In this document: positions 26,001 to 41,000 of the stretch, one piece after another | How the letters are laid out: the number at the start of each line of letters is the position of its first letter | Position numbering within the stretch: the first letter of the stretch is position 1 | Source: Kryptolebias marmoratus | Taxonomy: Eukaryota > Chordata > Actinopteri > Cyprinodontiformes > Rivulidae | Direction: 5' to 3' | NCBI RefSeq assembly: GCF_001649575.2 | Contig: NC_051434.1 | Coordinates: forward strand, 6,321,381 to 6,385,380 | Length of the DNA stretch: 64,000 bases | Program-made: the position numbers and the translations under genes | Notes under the pieces: model-generated | The model's database searches: none | Seen by the model: only the letters and a program-made list of their open reading frames with translations | Told to the model about the DNA's origin: nothing

Positions 26001-29000
26001 AAAACAATCCGCCGTGTGGCCCAGGAGTTTTGCAAATGTCATGAAAATTAACTTAAGACGAAGCATCTTCCAATTCCGATTACCTGTCTAATCAGGAGTT
26101 TCAGCTTCTGCCTTGTGGGAACAAAGCTTAAACCAAGTATCCATGTACTATGACAGAATCAGTAAACCCTTAATTAGCTAGGCTTTGCATTTGCAATTAC
26201 TTGTAGCTGATTATAAATGATTTTGAGGAATGAACATTGATAAATGGGTTTTGGATTCCAATTCTTTAGGCTTCGTGCACAGTGTTCAAATCTTTAGGCA
26301 AATGTCAGTATGCAGCATAGCTTCAGCTCCTGCCTTACATCATCTGCTTGTTGTAAAATAATAACACCAACTCAGCACACTATTATATGTCCCACTGCAT
26401 CTCCCTTTGTGAGGAGGAAAATCTATGAGATGGAACAATTAGTTTAGACTACAAACAACAGGAAATCAGTTATAGTCAGATTATAAGTATGACGGTTTAG
26501 CGTCTTAACTGGACTCTGCTGAAAAACATGCTGGGAGACATTTTCATTTATCTGGTGCTGAGGACCTGGATTATAAAGTCCTGTTGCATCATTAAGTAGC
26601 ACAATTACAGCAGAGTTTACCCCCGTGAGTCAATGAATTGCGTTTGTGAGAAAGTAAAACAGGTGGGGTTGTTATGCAGAGAAAACAATGGATCGGCTAA
26701 AAGGCATTTAACTCTGATGGGCCTCGTAGGTCACAGGTTTGCAGGGCTGTTAGAAGAAACGCACAGAAGATGAAAAGCAGCAAAATGGTAGAGTGTGTGG
26801 AACTGGCACATCACCACAGTGACTTGTTGGTAAGTGGGGACGCCGTGGCAGCAGAGAGGAATCTGTCACGTTAACAGTTCACTGCTGCTGGATTGTGACT
26901 TAAATCTATGATGCCTGGAAGTGGCTTACGGACTCTTTGGTACCCATGAACTGTATCGCTTGCACCCAGAGAACCACTGAAACACTTTCCCATGGTACAC
27001 AAAGGGGTTTTCCTGAATACCCCATGGAAACATTCATGCAACCATTTTTATACTTTTATGTCAGTAAGCTCACATTTGCTTTCATGTCAGTTTTATACTG
27101 ACGGAGCTGAGTGGACGGGCTGCAACCAGAGTGGTGTTTGGGTCACTTGATTTTTATCGGTTACAGTTTTGTGCAAAACTTCTGAATCACCACTCATTTA
27201 TGTTCTGCTTTCAAGAGGCCAAACTTTCTTGTAATCCCCTTAAAATGTAATTGAACTATAGTTCTCCAGGCTTTCTGAAGGGTTTTATCGTTTCTCTTCG
27301 GACTTTCAGTCCAGTTGCACAAAGTTATTTAAGTGTCTTTTTACTAGCAGCCTGTCACAAAAACTATTTACGGCTCACATTTTTTGTGGACTAAGAAAAA
27401 AAAAAAAGAGAAAAAAGGGGGAGGTTGACACAGTTTGACACATATGCAAGATGATTCTAAAATAAAAAAAGATTTGCCAAAAACTTGGCATTTATACTCT
27501 CAATACGCTGTGCAGTGTCCCTTCAAATTGTGTTAGCTTTTTAAAAAAATATATAAATTCAACTGAAGAAACCAGAACAATATCTGTCCTTGCCATGGGC
27601 TGCTAGTAACAATAACCAGATACAATTTAAAACTGAATTTTTGTTGAAGCCTTATTTGTGACAATTTTGAAATGTTTAATGACTGGAAAACTTGACTCTT
27701 TATAAGCAAAATAATAAGAAATGGGGTGTCTTAAGAATTTAGCATGAGCGAGTGAGCGATCCAGGGATTTCTGAACATTTCCACCATCTGACGCCTGAGA
27801 AGATTCCTGGCATAAGCTGCTGTCGTTGGCTCGTAACACACAGCTAAATTAAGATGTCTCAACTAATAATAGCAGTTAATAACACCAAACAACTCCTAAT
27901 GATACTGGAATTTATCAGTACCTTTTATACTTTTAAAGAAAACATACTTTTCACCCCTTCATGTCTACATGCAGCTTTTGAAAGTAATTCTGTTCTCCCA
28001 AACTAAATGATGGTCTGCCAACCTCAAGTTGGATTTATCAGCTTAACAGCAAAACAACTATACGCCTAAAATGTTACTTAAAATTCAACAAACTCGTGGT
28101 TGGAAATGTTATGCTTATCAGTACTTGGAAGAGGTCCGACCTCTTCTTTTCTAGCATCGAGCAAAGAACTATTTAAATCACGGGCTGAGAAAACAAATAC
28201 TTGGTGGCTAACCTTTAAGAAAAGCCAGCCTAACGGCCAGCTTGCTTAATTCTAGGCAGAATATGAAACAATGTGAACACAAAGTTGAGGCAGAAGTTTT
28301 ATGTTATTTTTCTAATTCCTTTCTTTGTATTGCCAGTTTCTGTTTATGAGTGTAGCCCGAAGAGTTGCATAAACCAAAATTTACAACTACATTTATGAGG
28401 AGAAATATCCCTTAGTTTAGGCCAAAGTGTTAATTACAACAGGCTTAAACATGCAAAAGTAGTATTAACCTTTTACTATTTTGTGACAAAGACTAATTGC
28501 ATTAAGCAAATGGCCAATAAAAGAAAACATTAAAAATTTTCACCATCATCAGTGACATTACTAAAACTTTTCAACAGTAGGTGAGGTTTATAATACCAGG
28601 TTAGGTGGTCAGAAACCTCCAGTTTTCTTTTTTTCAGACTGAGTACAATCCCCTGGCTTGAAAACATCACTTAGATCACATTTCTCTCATAGGTTCTTTC
28701 CATAAATAGTTAATCATTTATGTATTCACATGTGTGTGCATATTTTCTATTCATTTTAATAGCATAACACTTTTATGGATAATGTGTGTTGTTCACGTTT
28801 ACTTTGTACTTCCCTAATGCTGCTCTGAATGTAAGAACCAGTTAAGGGTAACAATACGAGCAGTCGGACTGGTTAGTCTCAAGGAGAAACTTACTGTTCC
28901 ACCAACAATCCTGCCCAACGGGTACCAGGCCCTTTCATCAAACCAGCTGAGGAACTCATAGAAGCCATTGGTGGTGAGATGGTGCGTGGATCTGTAGTTG

Positions 29001-32000
29001 AACCTAAAATGAAAGAAGAAAAAGAATGGCTGAGAATTAGACATTATAAAATCCAGTGTATAAAAAAAAAGAACAGATTTCAGTAACACACCAAGGTTTG
29101 GTTTGCTGGAGAGGCCTTGAATTGTTGGGAGAGAGAAAAGAAAGCTCCCTGTTGACAATGTGAGTCTTTGTGGCAAAGCTAACAACCTCTAAGGTCAGTC
29201 CTCAGTTACAAAAAAACAGCCAGATGAAAGTGTTTCCTTCATACTGTGACATTCCATAAAAACAAAGCCCGCTTAGTGTAGAGATCCTCTCCCTCTTCCC
29301 AAACCACTGGTGACAGACAGAAAACAGATCTAGTGTTTGAAAAGAGAAATAACCAAAACTATGGAAAAATCACTTCCAACAGGCTCCAAATCAAACTGTA
29401 ACCATGTTCAACGAAGGAAGCTGGAACGATGTCAAACAGCAGCCAGAAAAAGCTGATACTGTAGGAAGAAAAAAAAAGAAACTGTTGCTGAGGAGAACAA
29501 ATTCTCAGAGGCGGCTTCTTCGCCACACAGCTAATTAATGTAGGATGCATTATGGTACGATCTGAGGCTCAAATGCCTGACACAAAAATAATCCATGTAT
29601 AGAGACGCGAACGCACGCAGGGAAGTTAGCTAAGGGGCAATTACCTGGGAGATGTATACCAGAGAGAACATGATAACCTCATCTGTGACTAATAAGCTGT
29701 TATACATCAGAGAAAGTCTTTGATTCATATATTATCAAGTAGGGCAACAAATACAAATTCCACTGCAGCAACCTGAAGCACTTCATATTTAGATTTTCAG
29801 TGTCAGAGAGAGGAAGACCTGTAACCTGATGTTTTCCTGTTTCATATGAACACAAGCTACACTAAAGTTATTTCAAATAAAACCTAGAAAACATTTGTAT
29901 TTTTTATTTTTTTAGTAATAAATCCAGACAAAAAGAGTTGGCATATCAGAACGTTTACAAAAACAAAACAATTGGCCACAACTATTACAGCTGGTACATC
30001 TGTTGCACTTTTTTTCCTGTCAACATCTTGTAAAATACAAGTAAATTTTTGTTAGTTTTTCATTTATGCATTTAAGCTCTTAAGTACAAACTTTAGATTT
30101 TTTTTTTTTTCAAATTAAAATTGAATCCTGATGACACATTTGAAGGTTCATCTGACCAAATATATAAATTTGGTGATTTTTAAAATATTCTTAGTAAAAA
30201 TTCTAAGACTTCTAAGCAAAGTGATCAAAAGTTATAAGTGGAATATTTTTTTTTTATACCTTGAGGAACAAAGAAAAAATAACAAGACTAGTGCCTCCTA
30301 AAGTGATCTTGAAAAGCTATTAAGAAGCTAGAGAGCACCTCTCCTTTGGGCTCCTCAGGCAATCACATTTCTCAACAACCTGACGTCTGAGTCTGGGCAC
30401 AGAACGGACAAGGACGAACAATTCCTCCAACAGGAACATGTGTCGCTCTAAATAAAAAAAATGACATTGTGTTTGCATCTCAGAGTTTTGACATGAAAAA
30501 GTCCTACTAATTAAGCCTTATGCATCAAAACGTGGCTCATTTATCAAAAAGGTTTACACAACAATGTGGAAGTAAGGAGTTCAGACAAAAATAACTGATT
30601 TGGTTTGTGTTTTTGTCTCCAAGATGAAGCAAGTATTCATCAATCGAATCAACACCTGTGTCACCTGTGTTCTCAAAAATTAAATTTAATTTTAATCTAA
30701 AATAATGTAATTTAGGGTTCAATACAAGTTGTACAAGCCAGTACTAGCACATGGTAACCTCTGATACAAAGAGGCTGTCCCAGTGAGGATTTACATAAAG
30801 ATACCCAACGCTCCCACTGGATGCTCCATCAATCACTGAGCCGGAGATTCTGTGGACACTGACCAAGTAAGAATTAAAAAAAATGAATTCAAGGTTAGAA
30901 AATCCAATACAACTTTTCAAATTTACAATATTTAATTCCCTAAATTAATTAATTATTAGGATTTGGTGTGCTTCCTGTCCAAGCTTTTAAAAGGCTGATT
31001 ATGATCCTTCGTATTCATAGAGGTCACAACCAACCTCCATGCTAAAACTGAGAAGAAAAAGGCAGTGCAAGAAACTATTTGCAGCATAAAATATATGGTT
31101 TCTGATAAGTCTGGTTGTATAATATTCACGCCTGCTTTTGCAACTTTGCAGGAAAGCTGCAAAATAGATGCCTGTTTCTTTAAGATCTGAAGCATACAGG
31201 GAAAAATCTACAATGATATGTATGAAAAATACAGTCAGCCAGGTGTGAGAGTTCTTCCACAGAGACACTGAATGTAGATGGAACTGGTCAGGCAGTTCAG
31301 CCTCATTGTTCTGCAGCTGTCAAATCAGCGAGGCAAAGACCAAGCAAATTCAAAGAAAGCATTCTCAAAGACAACTCTGCACCCTGCCAAGTCAAATCCA
31401 CAAAACCCATTTTCCATTGATCTCATGGACAGCTAAACTGAGTGCTTCATTCCTGCCCTTGTCACTTTGATGGGGGAGATAATGTAGCTCTGCCAGCCGC
31501 ATTAGCAATTTAATGCATAGCTGCCTGTATAGTTTCAGGCCACAAAGCCTGTGATGACGAGCGATGCCACTGCAGCCTCTCTTTGCACCAGCAATTTAGC
31601 TCTAAGACAAGCAACACAAACCTAACGACACACCTCTGGATTGACATCTTATGAGATAAGGAAGGGAAAATGTAGCCTCTGTCAACTTCTTAAATATATG
31701 AAAATCAGGAGTGGCTTAGCTTTAGATCACTCATGAAGCCCTGCAGGCATTATAATTTACTCTAATCACGGCCTGCTTCAATGATTACTAGTTTCCTATT
31801 CAAACATCATCATCAGCATGACTAAGTGAGCTTCAGTGCTTTTTATAAAAAAGGTACTTTCTGAATGGCTCAGTATTAACAACATAGCCAGGAATTTGTT
31901 TTTTCCTCTCATTGGTCCATGTTTGGGTCTGCATTGAGGCTGCACAGTATATTGATAGTTTATTATCGCAATATTAATCTGTGCAGTATCAATACCACCA

Positions 32001-35000
32001 AGGACTGCTTGGGTGCAAGAAAATGTAGACTAATATAGTAACAGCCTTTGCAAGGGAGATTCAAAAATGTCTCGAAACATTTGCGAGGGTGCTGAATTTC
32101 TTTGCATGAGCCACGGTGGCCGGCGGCCACGTTAAAGCTGTCGCCCCGCAGCATTGTCGTTTGTCTCCATGTGGTCCTGTGATGGACTTGTGACATGTCC
32201 AGGGTGTTCCCCGCCAGTGACTGCTGGAGATGGGCACCAGCTCTACACACCTGAGAATGATCCCCGTTTACCCAGACATTTATTAGATGAATAGCATCTT
32301 GAAGCTTTAAGCAACCTCATAACAGCGTTTGTTTTTAGTAGTGTGATAACGGGATTTTATTTAACTTTTATTGGCCTTCCAATAGAACGCTTTAGTTGTT
32401 TAATCTCTGGAATGCGGGATATTTTTCAGCTATAGTCTTTTCAATTGACCCAACGTAACACGTCGATGTGCCGGAAGGGTCAAAATTATTGACTGAGTGA
32501 GCAATCGTAAAAAAAACTTTGGAAAGTAATGAGTGTCCAACATGTCTGCCATTATTTGTAAAGAGAAGGTGTCCTGGTATTTCTGGCTTTATTAAATACA
32601 GATTTTAGTTCGAAACCACTGCAGTGACTAAAGTTTGGTACTGTGAAAAGGTTATTGTGAGTCCTCAAATGGCTAATCATGATTTTATGGATGAGGATTC
32701 ACAGATTCAAATTAATGTGGGAAAAGGGTCAGGACCTGACATTTTGTTGCTAAAAGATGATGTTTCAAATGAGAAGAGAAAAATACTTTTTTTTTTTTTC
32801 CTCTTAGTGAGGGTCCTCAAAATTAAATTCAAATGATGTTCTTTGCTCAGAGTAACTGCATTCTGTGGATGTGGGACTGTAACGAGGTTCAATCTGAAAA
32901 TAAGTGTTCTCTATACAAAGAATATCTGAGTAAAAAAAAAAAACAAATGTCAGAAAAGGTAATCACCAAATATTAGGCTAACTGTTCTGCAAAACAATCA
33001 AAAGGCAAAACTACAACTGCCCAAGTTCAGTGGGTGCGTGTGTTTTTAAATAATGCAGATAATTATTTTTTAAAAGAATGTAGAGAATAGACTAATTTAT
33101 TAAACAGTGGAACTCCAGGAAATACAATTCTACCCTAATGCTATAAAAAAAAAGAGGGCTGCAAAAGTAGGCATAAAATGTGGACAGAAAAATATGTAAC
33201 CATCTGCTCCGAAAGGAACAGGTTATTCACCATGGGTATTATATTCTGAACAAGAAAAAAAATATATAAACAACCGTAGGAAGCTTTGGCAATCATGGGG
33301 ATTTAAAAAGCTTATGTAAAATGTATCTTTAAATATTAATAAATCAGTCTAAAATCACAGATTTGGTGGATGAACAAGCCGATAAACACATCCAGTTTTG
33401 TTTTTTGTAGCTTGTTGAGATGAATCATATTATGAGCATAAAAATGAGCCAAACTACTGAATTTTATCACCTAGCAATTCTTATTCTCAAGACAACTTCA
33501 TATAGAATAGCATATGGATATACCTTTAAGACTTGTTGCCATGCTTCAGGTAAAAGTGAGACACCATATCAGACAGGGAAGAGCTTTAAAAGAGCGTTGT
33601 TTATTTCCGCCAATACCTCAGCACACTGAAAAACAAGATGGAAATTCCTACATACATCTCTTTGGTCTATAAGAAAAAACAAGATGGTTGAAGAGAGTTA
33701 CTCAGTTCTGAAACGGAGCAGACTCAAAGACTTTTTAGACGGTATAGGTGGTGGTTTGTGTTTGCATCGATGTTCTGTCTCTTTCAGTAGCAACAAAGGA
33801 GTAGTGACACTTGTGGTTTAAGATGTATTCCGTCTTGAGATGTTTCTGTAGAAACTACTTAGTTGAGGTTATCTGAAGGCACACTGATGAGCTGCAGAAG
33901 TCTCAAACCAGATTTAGAAGGCAGAGAACCTGCTGTCGGCAACTGCATGTTTTATATACAGACAGTATGAATCCATTTCTCCAAAGCTTTTGCTCACACC
34001 TATGCACAGCTTAGAAGTACCTGTCACCACAGAATGAACTTTAATATCTTATGAGTCCATCACTCTAAATTAAGCTACGTCCTTAGTTTAGTGTTGTGCA
34101 TTAATGGGTTCAAATTAAGCTTTCATGAGCAGCGATCATATTTTTTCATACATCTTTAACGACAACGGCTGTTTTTAACTGAAGAATGTAAAGCAAGTGC
34201 AGCTCATCCTGACAACGGGAATATTTTTTGAGAGTAAACAACTTCAATAAAGTTGAGCACTGCAGAGCGTGCTGCTCGGTGAGAGCTAGCAGGGCAACTT
34301 GAGCAGGAGGGAACCCAGTATCGACTAAAGACGGTTCCTTCCCCCCTCTTGCTTTAAATTTACCCATCAAAATTGAAAGCTTAAACCAATTTGTGCAGAA
34401 CACCTGCAAGGATTTGCATGTTGTGCAAGAATCTGTATGCATTCCACAGAAACATGGTCGAGCTACAGGATGCATGCAGATCACAGCACAGTGTGGGTAC
34501 GCGAGAATCTACCTGCGATCGGCGCTAAACTTCACCAAAAACCACGGCTGATTTCGCAAGAGGAAAGTAACAAGTTGGTTTAGTCACTCAATAAGTTGTT
34601 CTTCATCATTTCTACATTTACTGTAACTTTCAAGTGATTATTAAGTGATAATTTAAAACTAGAAACTAGATGTGCTCGTTTTGAAATCTTAAAAATCCCA
34701 TAATTGCTTTAACTTTTTAAAGTTTTTGCCAAATTAAAGATATTTTCAAGCTCTATCCAAGGGTGCCAAATTTATCCAGTCTGTTCAAACTTTATTTATT
34801 TTTTGTCACATACCTAGATTAAGATTAATTTAAATTGAGAGTTGACAGCTGTAAGCATTTTGGTCAAATTTTGAAAATAACATTATCTTTAATGTCATGT
34901 GATACTGTGAGAAGTCACGCTGAGAGTATGAGTCAGCTACTGCCACACTAAATTTAAGCTCAATATCTGTAAAATTGACTGAGTTATAGCCAATTTTGCC

Positions 35001-38000
35001 TTCTTAGCTTATTTATTTTTTAAACCTATTCTTAAAAGAGGCAGATTAAGTGTTAACCATTTAACTGTATTATAGATAAAATGGGCAAAATATGAATAAA
35101 CGGTGAAAATGCAGCACAGAATCACATTTAAACTAAGAGAAATGAATATCCAGGACTTACCACAAATGCAGTGACTTTTTTATTTATACAGGTGCCAAAC
35201 TGTCCAAGTGTTTCCCTGCTTCAACACACCTGATTCAAATGATTTAATTACCTCCTCAGCAGGTCATCCAGCTCTGCAAAGGCTTGTTAACGATGTTTAT
35301 TTAAACCAGGAAACATCCAAAACAAGCACGGCACCTTCGACTTGTACCAAAATTAATTCACCGCATCCATCTCTTATCATTCTTTAAAGTACAGGGTTCG
35401 AGTTAATCTGCCTTTAAACTCGTTCAAAATTTTAAGCTAAGCAAATAGCAGTGAAGTGACGGGCTGTGCTGAATTTTGTTATTCAGTCTCTCCTGCAGAC
35501 CCATATTTGGAGTTGTACACTCAAAAAGCCTCCAGCAGCAGTCGCATGTTTAAAATCTGCAGTGAGTCAGCAAACAAGTTCACCCTGAAATGCTGATAAT
35601 GTAATAAGCACACGAGGATCTGGGTCATCTTATCTATAATATAAAAAATCCCCAATTTTTATCTGCTGTCTGCAGACTAGACACAGAAACGAACACAAAT
35701 CATGACTCTTGTATGTTAACTAAAATAACGGTTCGCCACTCGTCGTTCCAGTTTAAAAAAAGGAAACAAAAAGTGACAAAGCAAGCTTTAAAGTCCATTT
35801 CTACAGTGGCTGTTCACAGCTTGTGGTTACAGCTTGAAATAAATGTGCACAAGAACCTCACGGAGAATATAGACAGAATTTAATTTGCAGGAACATGTAA
35901 AAAGTTTAGAGGGCCGTGGAAGTCTATTAGGAAATTTAAAAAGGTGGGTTAGGTACACCGAATCATTTCACACTCCACAGCATCCTGGATTTTGATCTAC
36001 AACGAAATATTGGATCTGAGCAGAGAAATGTTTCATTAAAATGCAGTTTCCTGCTGTGTTGTAATAATAAAGAATTTACCTGGTCAATTGATGCCATTGA
36101 GGACAAATCAGACAATCTCAAAGCCATCTGTATGTTTTGCACGAACAAGTTTGCAAACCTGCCCGAGACGACCCACCAACACTGCCTCCATTGTGCTCCA
36201 ATCATTGTCAACAGACAATACATTATGAACAAAGTCTCAGTAAAAAGCAAAAGTTATACACAAGAAAAGTAGGCCAGTCTAGATCAAGTGTCACCTAATG
36301 CAGTTTGACTTCAGGGACATTTTATTTATTAGGTGTAATATTTCAACATCTCATTGTTAGCCTGGCATCAAATCTAGTGCAGACATAAACAAAGTTTTAA
36401 TGCTCATATGTTGTTGTTTTTTTTACCTCTGATGTAAATGTTTTCATATAAACACTTTCAGACTGCAGCCTGAAAATGTCACTTCTTCACTGAAATTACA
36501 CAAAAGTGCATTTCATTTACTATACAGTAAATTATATATAATTTCCAGCTCCTCTGTAGAACAAAGAAGTGAAAGGAGACATTTTTGCTTAGTTTTTCAT
36601 TCATTTTTTTTTTTAATTCTCTGGTGTATTTTGTCTGTTGTTGCAAAAAACAACTCCCCGGCAGGGATTAATAAAGTAGATTGATTAAAATATAACATGA
36701 CTGTTCTATCTATCCATTCACTGGTTGCAAGAGCTTAACTTTATTTGCACTGTAATGTAAAAAACAAAAAAAACAAAAACACCAATAAGGGTTTAGTCAC
36801 AGGATGGTCGTTTGGGATTCTGCACTCGCAAAACTGTTCAAGGAATAAAACACAAAAACATGCCAAGCATACAATTAAACGGAGGCTAGGTGAATACTGA
36901 TCAGATCCTGCAGCAGAAAGATAGCAGGTATGGGTCTACCTCTACAGCTCTACAGACAACAGGGAAAAAAAATAAACTGGGGGTGGATAACAGAATAGCG
37001 TCTACTTAAAATGGTTTGACTGAATGTGCCAAAGACTCTGTTTATAGTTATTGTGAAAGCCTGAAGACATGAACCTTAATCTGTCAGACTGTGCAAACTA
37101 GTTAAGCTTCTCCTGAAGTGAGCAGCATCACTGATTTCCCTACAGCTCGGCTCTCCATCTCCTCAAAGCATCCCTGAGTGGACACGCACAACAAGAAATG
37201 GGACAAAGCTTTGGGTGTGTAAACAACATATTTGCACATGGTTAACCCACAGGGACTGCCCAGAAATAAATTATTTACGCCAATTAACTCTTACTGAACG
37301 TAGCTGGTTAATTTAGGAAATTCTTCTCTGGTAAAAGAACAATTAATTAAGAAGGATTCCAGGAGTGATGTCCAATTCCATCAACTTACAAGCAACATTT
37401 AAAATGCTTTAGAGAGCATTTTCTTTCATGTGAATTTGCATTATTATGCTGCATCGCTCTAAAAACATGACAGCTGTTTAACTACTGACAATCTTATCAC
37501 ATTATTTTAAACAAAAACAGATTTCTGAGATATAACCATCTTGAGCTAAATGACCTAATTAGGCCCGAGCAGTGACAGCGCTGCGAAGGCCTATTGTATT
37601 TCGTGGAATTCTTATTATTCCTTTCCGCCCGAAATCGCAAATTTGGAGGCCTTAGCATATTCAAAAACTCACCAAACTTCACCGAAAGCTATCCCCCGTG
37701 TGAAATCGCGTGATTTTAATGGAATCGAAAGTGGGCGTGGCCAAACTGCTCCACAGCGCCCCCTAACATGAGATAGGACGAANNNNNNNNNNNNNNNNNN
37801 NNNNNNNNNNNNNNNNNNNNNNNNNNNNNNNNNNNNNNNNNNNNNNNNNNNNNNNNNNNNNNNNNNNNNNNNNNNNNNNNNNNNNNNNNNNNNNNNNNNN
37901 NNNNNNNNNNNNNNNNNNNNNNNNNNNNNNNNNNNNNNNNNNNNNNNNNNNNNNNNNNNNNNNNNNNNNNNNNNNNNNNNNNNNNNNNNNNNNNNNNNNN

Positions 38001-41000
38001 NNNNNNNNNNNNNNNNNNNNNNNNNNNNNNNNNNNNNNNNNNNNNNNNNNNNNNNNNNNNNNNNNNNNNNNNNNNNNNNNNNNNNNNNNNNNNNNNNNNN
38101 NNNNNNNNNNNNNNNNNNNNNNNNNNNNNNNNNNNNNNNNNNNNNNNNNNNNNNNNNNNNNNNNNNNNNNNNNNNNNNNNNNNNNNNNNNNNNNNNNNNN
38201 NNNNNNNNNNNNNNNNNNNNNNNNNNNNNNNNNNNNNNNNNNNNNNNNNNNNNNNNNNNNNNNNNNNNNNNNNNNNNNNNNNNNNNNNNNNNNNNNNNNN
38301 NNNNNNNNNNNNNNNNNNNNNNNNNNNNNNNNNNNNNNNNNNNNNNNNNNNNNNNNNNNNNNNNNNNNNNNNNNNNNNNNNNNNNNNNNNNNNNNNNNNN
38401 NNNNNNNNNNNNNNNNNNNNNNNNNNNNNNNNNNNNNNNNNNNNNNNNNNNNNNNNNNNNNNNNNNNNNNNNNNNNNNNNNNNNNNNNNNNNNNNNNNNN
38501 NNNNNNNNNNNNNNNNNNNNNNNNNNNNNNNNNNNNNNNNNNNNNNNNNNNNNNNNNNNNNNNNNNNNNNNNNNNNNNNNNNNNNNNNNNNNNNNNNNNN
38601 NNNNNNNNNNNNNNNNNNNNNNNNNNNNNNNNNNNNNNNNNNNNNNNNNNNNNNNNNNNNNNNNNNNNNNNNNNNNNNNNNNNNNNNNNNNNNNNNNNNN
38701 NNNNNNNNNNNNNNNNNNNNNNNNNNNNACAGGCTTCAGAATCACTGAGCTCAGTCTTGAGACATTGAAGGTCAAAAGTTATCAAAAGCTTTTTGATACA
38801 TCAAAGCATGTGGGCGTGGCCAAGCCTCAAACTCTGACCATTCGCCATGAAACATCAATGTGGAATAACTTCTTCATACATGGTCACAGCTNATTGAAAC
38901 TTTCTGTGGGTCATACCAGACCAGCACTGATCACATTCACATGGTCAATTGTGACATCAAGATGGCCGCAATAGCTAANGGGAGCTNAAATTANAGATCA
39001 TATTTGTGCATGCTCTAACTCTGAAACCGTTTGTCGTAGGAACGTCAAACTTCACTGCCAGAACCCTCATGGGTCAAGGACCAGGACTTTGAAGTTCAAG
39101 GTCACAAGGTCAAAGTTCAAGGTCGCACCAGCACACGTGCTCTAACTCTGGAACCATTCATCGTAGGAGGGTGAAACTTCAAAACATGCGATAGGAATCG
39201 TAATGATCCGGACTGAAGGCGATTGAGGACGTTTGCCAAGAACGCCACCTAGTGGAGGGCGTGGGAAGTGCAAGGGAAATACGCGGGAAGTGCGCGAGAG
39301 CGTAGAGGGCGGTCGCCAGAGTTCCCGCGGTCGCCATAGGCCGAAGCGGCGCTGAGCTGCGAGGGCCGTCCAACGCTGCTTGCAGCTTTAATTTATTTAT
39401 GTATTTTTTAAGACATGCCAATCAAATCTGGCTCGTATAGATGAAAGATCTGAAAGATCCTGTGTGAATGACAACTAATAAGTGGACTTCAATGGCAGCA
39501 GGTGCTTCTGGGACAGTTGCTGCAAACTACATCAGCTTCAGACAGAAAAACAGACACATAGTTCTTAAGAGATTTAAAAAAACCCAGCATTAACTGCATT
39601 TACTTTATTGAAGCTCCAACCACAAATGAGTTCAAACTGAAAAAAAGTAGAAAACAGAAAGGCACCTGATCATTTTGCACAATTAGTTTTCAGCCATCTT
39701 AAGAAGGTACTTCTGCCTTTTGAGAAGGAAAAACACTTTTCTAATTACATGCCCAATGATGCGCTTTAAAACACAAAACATAAATGACTGTAGGCAGTAA
39801 AGCAGTAAAAAGCAAATACTATTAGAGGTGACCTTTAAAAACTTGGTCTTGGTGCGTCAGAAAGCTTTCAACCTTTTAAAATAGTGATCAAATGCACAAA
39901 AAGTGGATTTTTTTTCCCACAAATTTTTGTTGATGTGCATGCAACAAAGGCACAAAAAGGCTGGCAGTTATGAAACTGCAAAAAAGATTAGTATTTTTGA
40001 TTTAATAGACAGCACGCAGAAAAAGCCACTTCGTAGTTTTAATTTAAAACGGAAAAAATAAAAATAAATTAGCTTTTAATTCCTACTTATTTGTATCAGT
40101 GGCTGGCAGTTTTACTGGATCCTAGTTAAAAGTTTAAACTACTTTAAAATCTGACATTTTACACACATTATATCTACATTAAACCTCAAACATTACAGCA
40201 GCAGCAATCAGACAACGGTGGGTACTGATTACACAGTTAATTTTGACTTCTACCAAGAAAACTTGTGATCAAACATGTTGAAAACTAACAGACATTTATT
40301 TAAACAGGAAGTAATTGGATGGCCTGACATTTAAATGTCATTGACAATCCCAGCGCTTGAAAGAAAATCTGCGTGAAAACGAACCTTTAGATGCACGTAA
40401 CTTTATTTTCAGGTTGTGTAGGAGAAATAAAATCTTATGACAGAGATCAGAGTTCTGCATTTGGAGACGAAGTGGGCACTGCAGCGTGATGCAGCGTTTG
40501 GAACTTCAAGAACCCCAGTTTAATCTTTAATGATTTGGATTCACATAGTTTGATCCATTTACTTTTGAAGCCCTGTATTTCCCTCGGACTACGAAATTGC
40601 TTTTCTTTTTTTAAACTGCTTTGTCATCTCTATTTATGAACTTCACTAAACCAGACCGGGTTAAGAATTGCTTTCTGACCAATAGTTGTTCACAAAACAT
40701 TCAGATGTTGTTACTTCATGAAAGAAAATGCTCAAAGTATTTGGTTAAAAGAGCAACAAAGCAGAAAAGTTTGTCCGTTTTTTGTTGCTGTTCTGAATAG
40801 TTTTATTTAAAGCAACAGACTTGGAATGGCTGCCTCTCTGCACAGCTCACTTTTGCCCCTCGGGTGCAGTAAAAGACATTATGCAGGTAGACCCATCCTG
40901 TCTGTGCTCCAGTCTTCCTGCTCTCCACCTGAGAAAGTGCCACAGCCGTCTCACTCTGGTTAGACACGAACCTGAGAATGACCTTCATGCTGCGAGGCTT

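Noticed and set aside
35380..35420. GGTTCGAGTTAATCTGCC as a tRNA T arm
   Set aside because: No matching stems, anticodon arm or acceptor stem around it.
37669..38785. Apparent 340-368 codon minus-strand ORFs
   Set aside because: They consist almost wholly of N bases of assembly gap 1.
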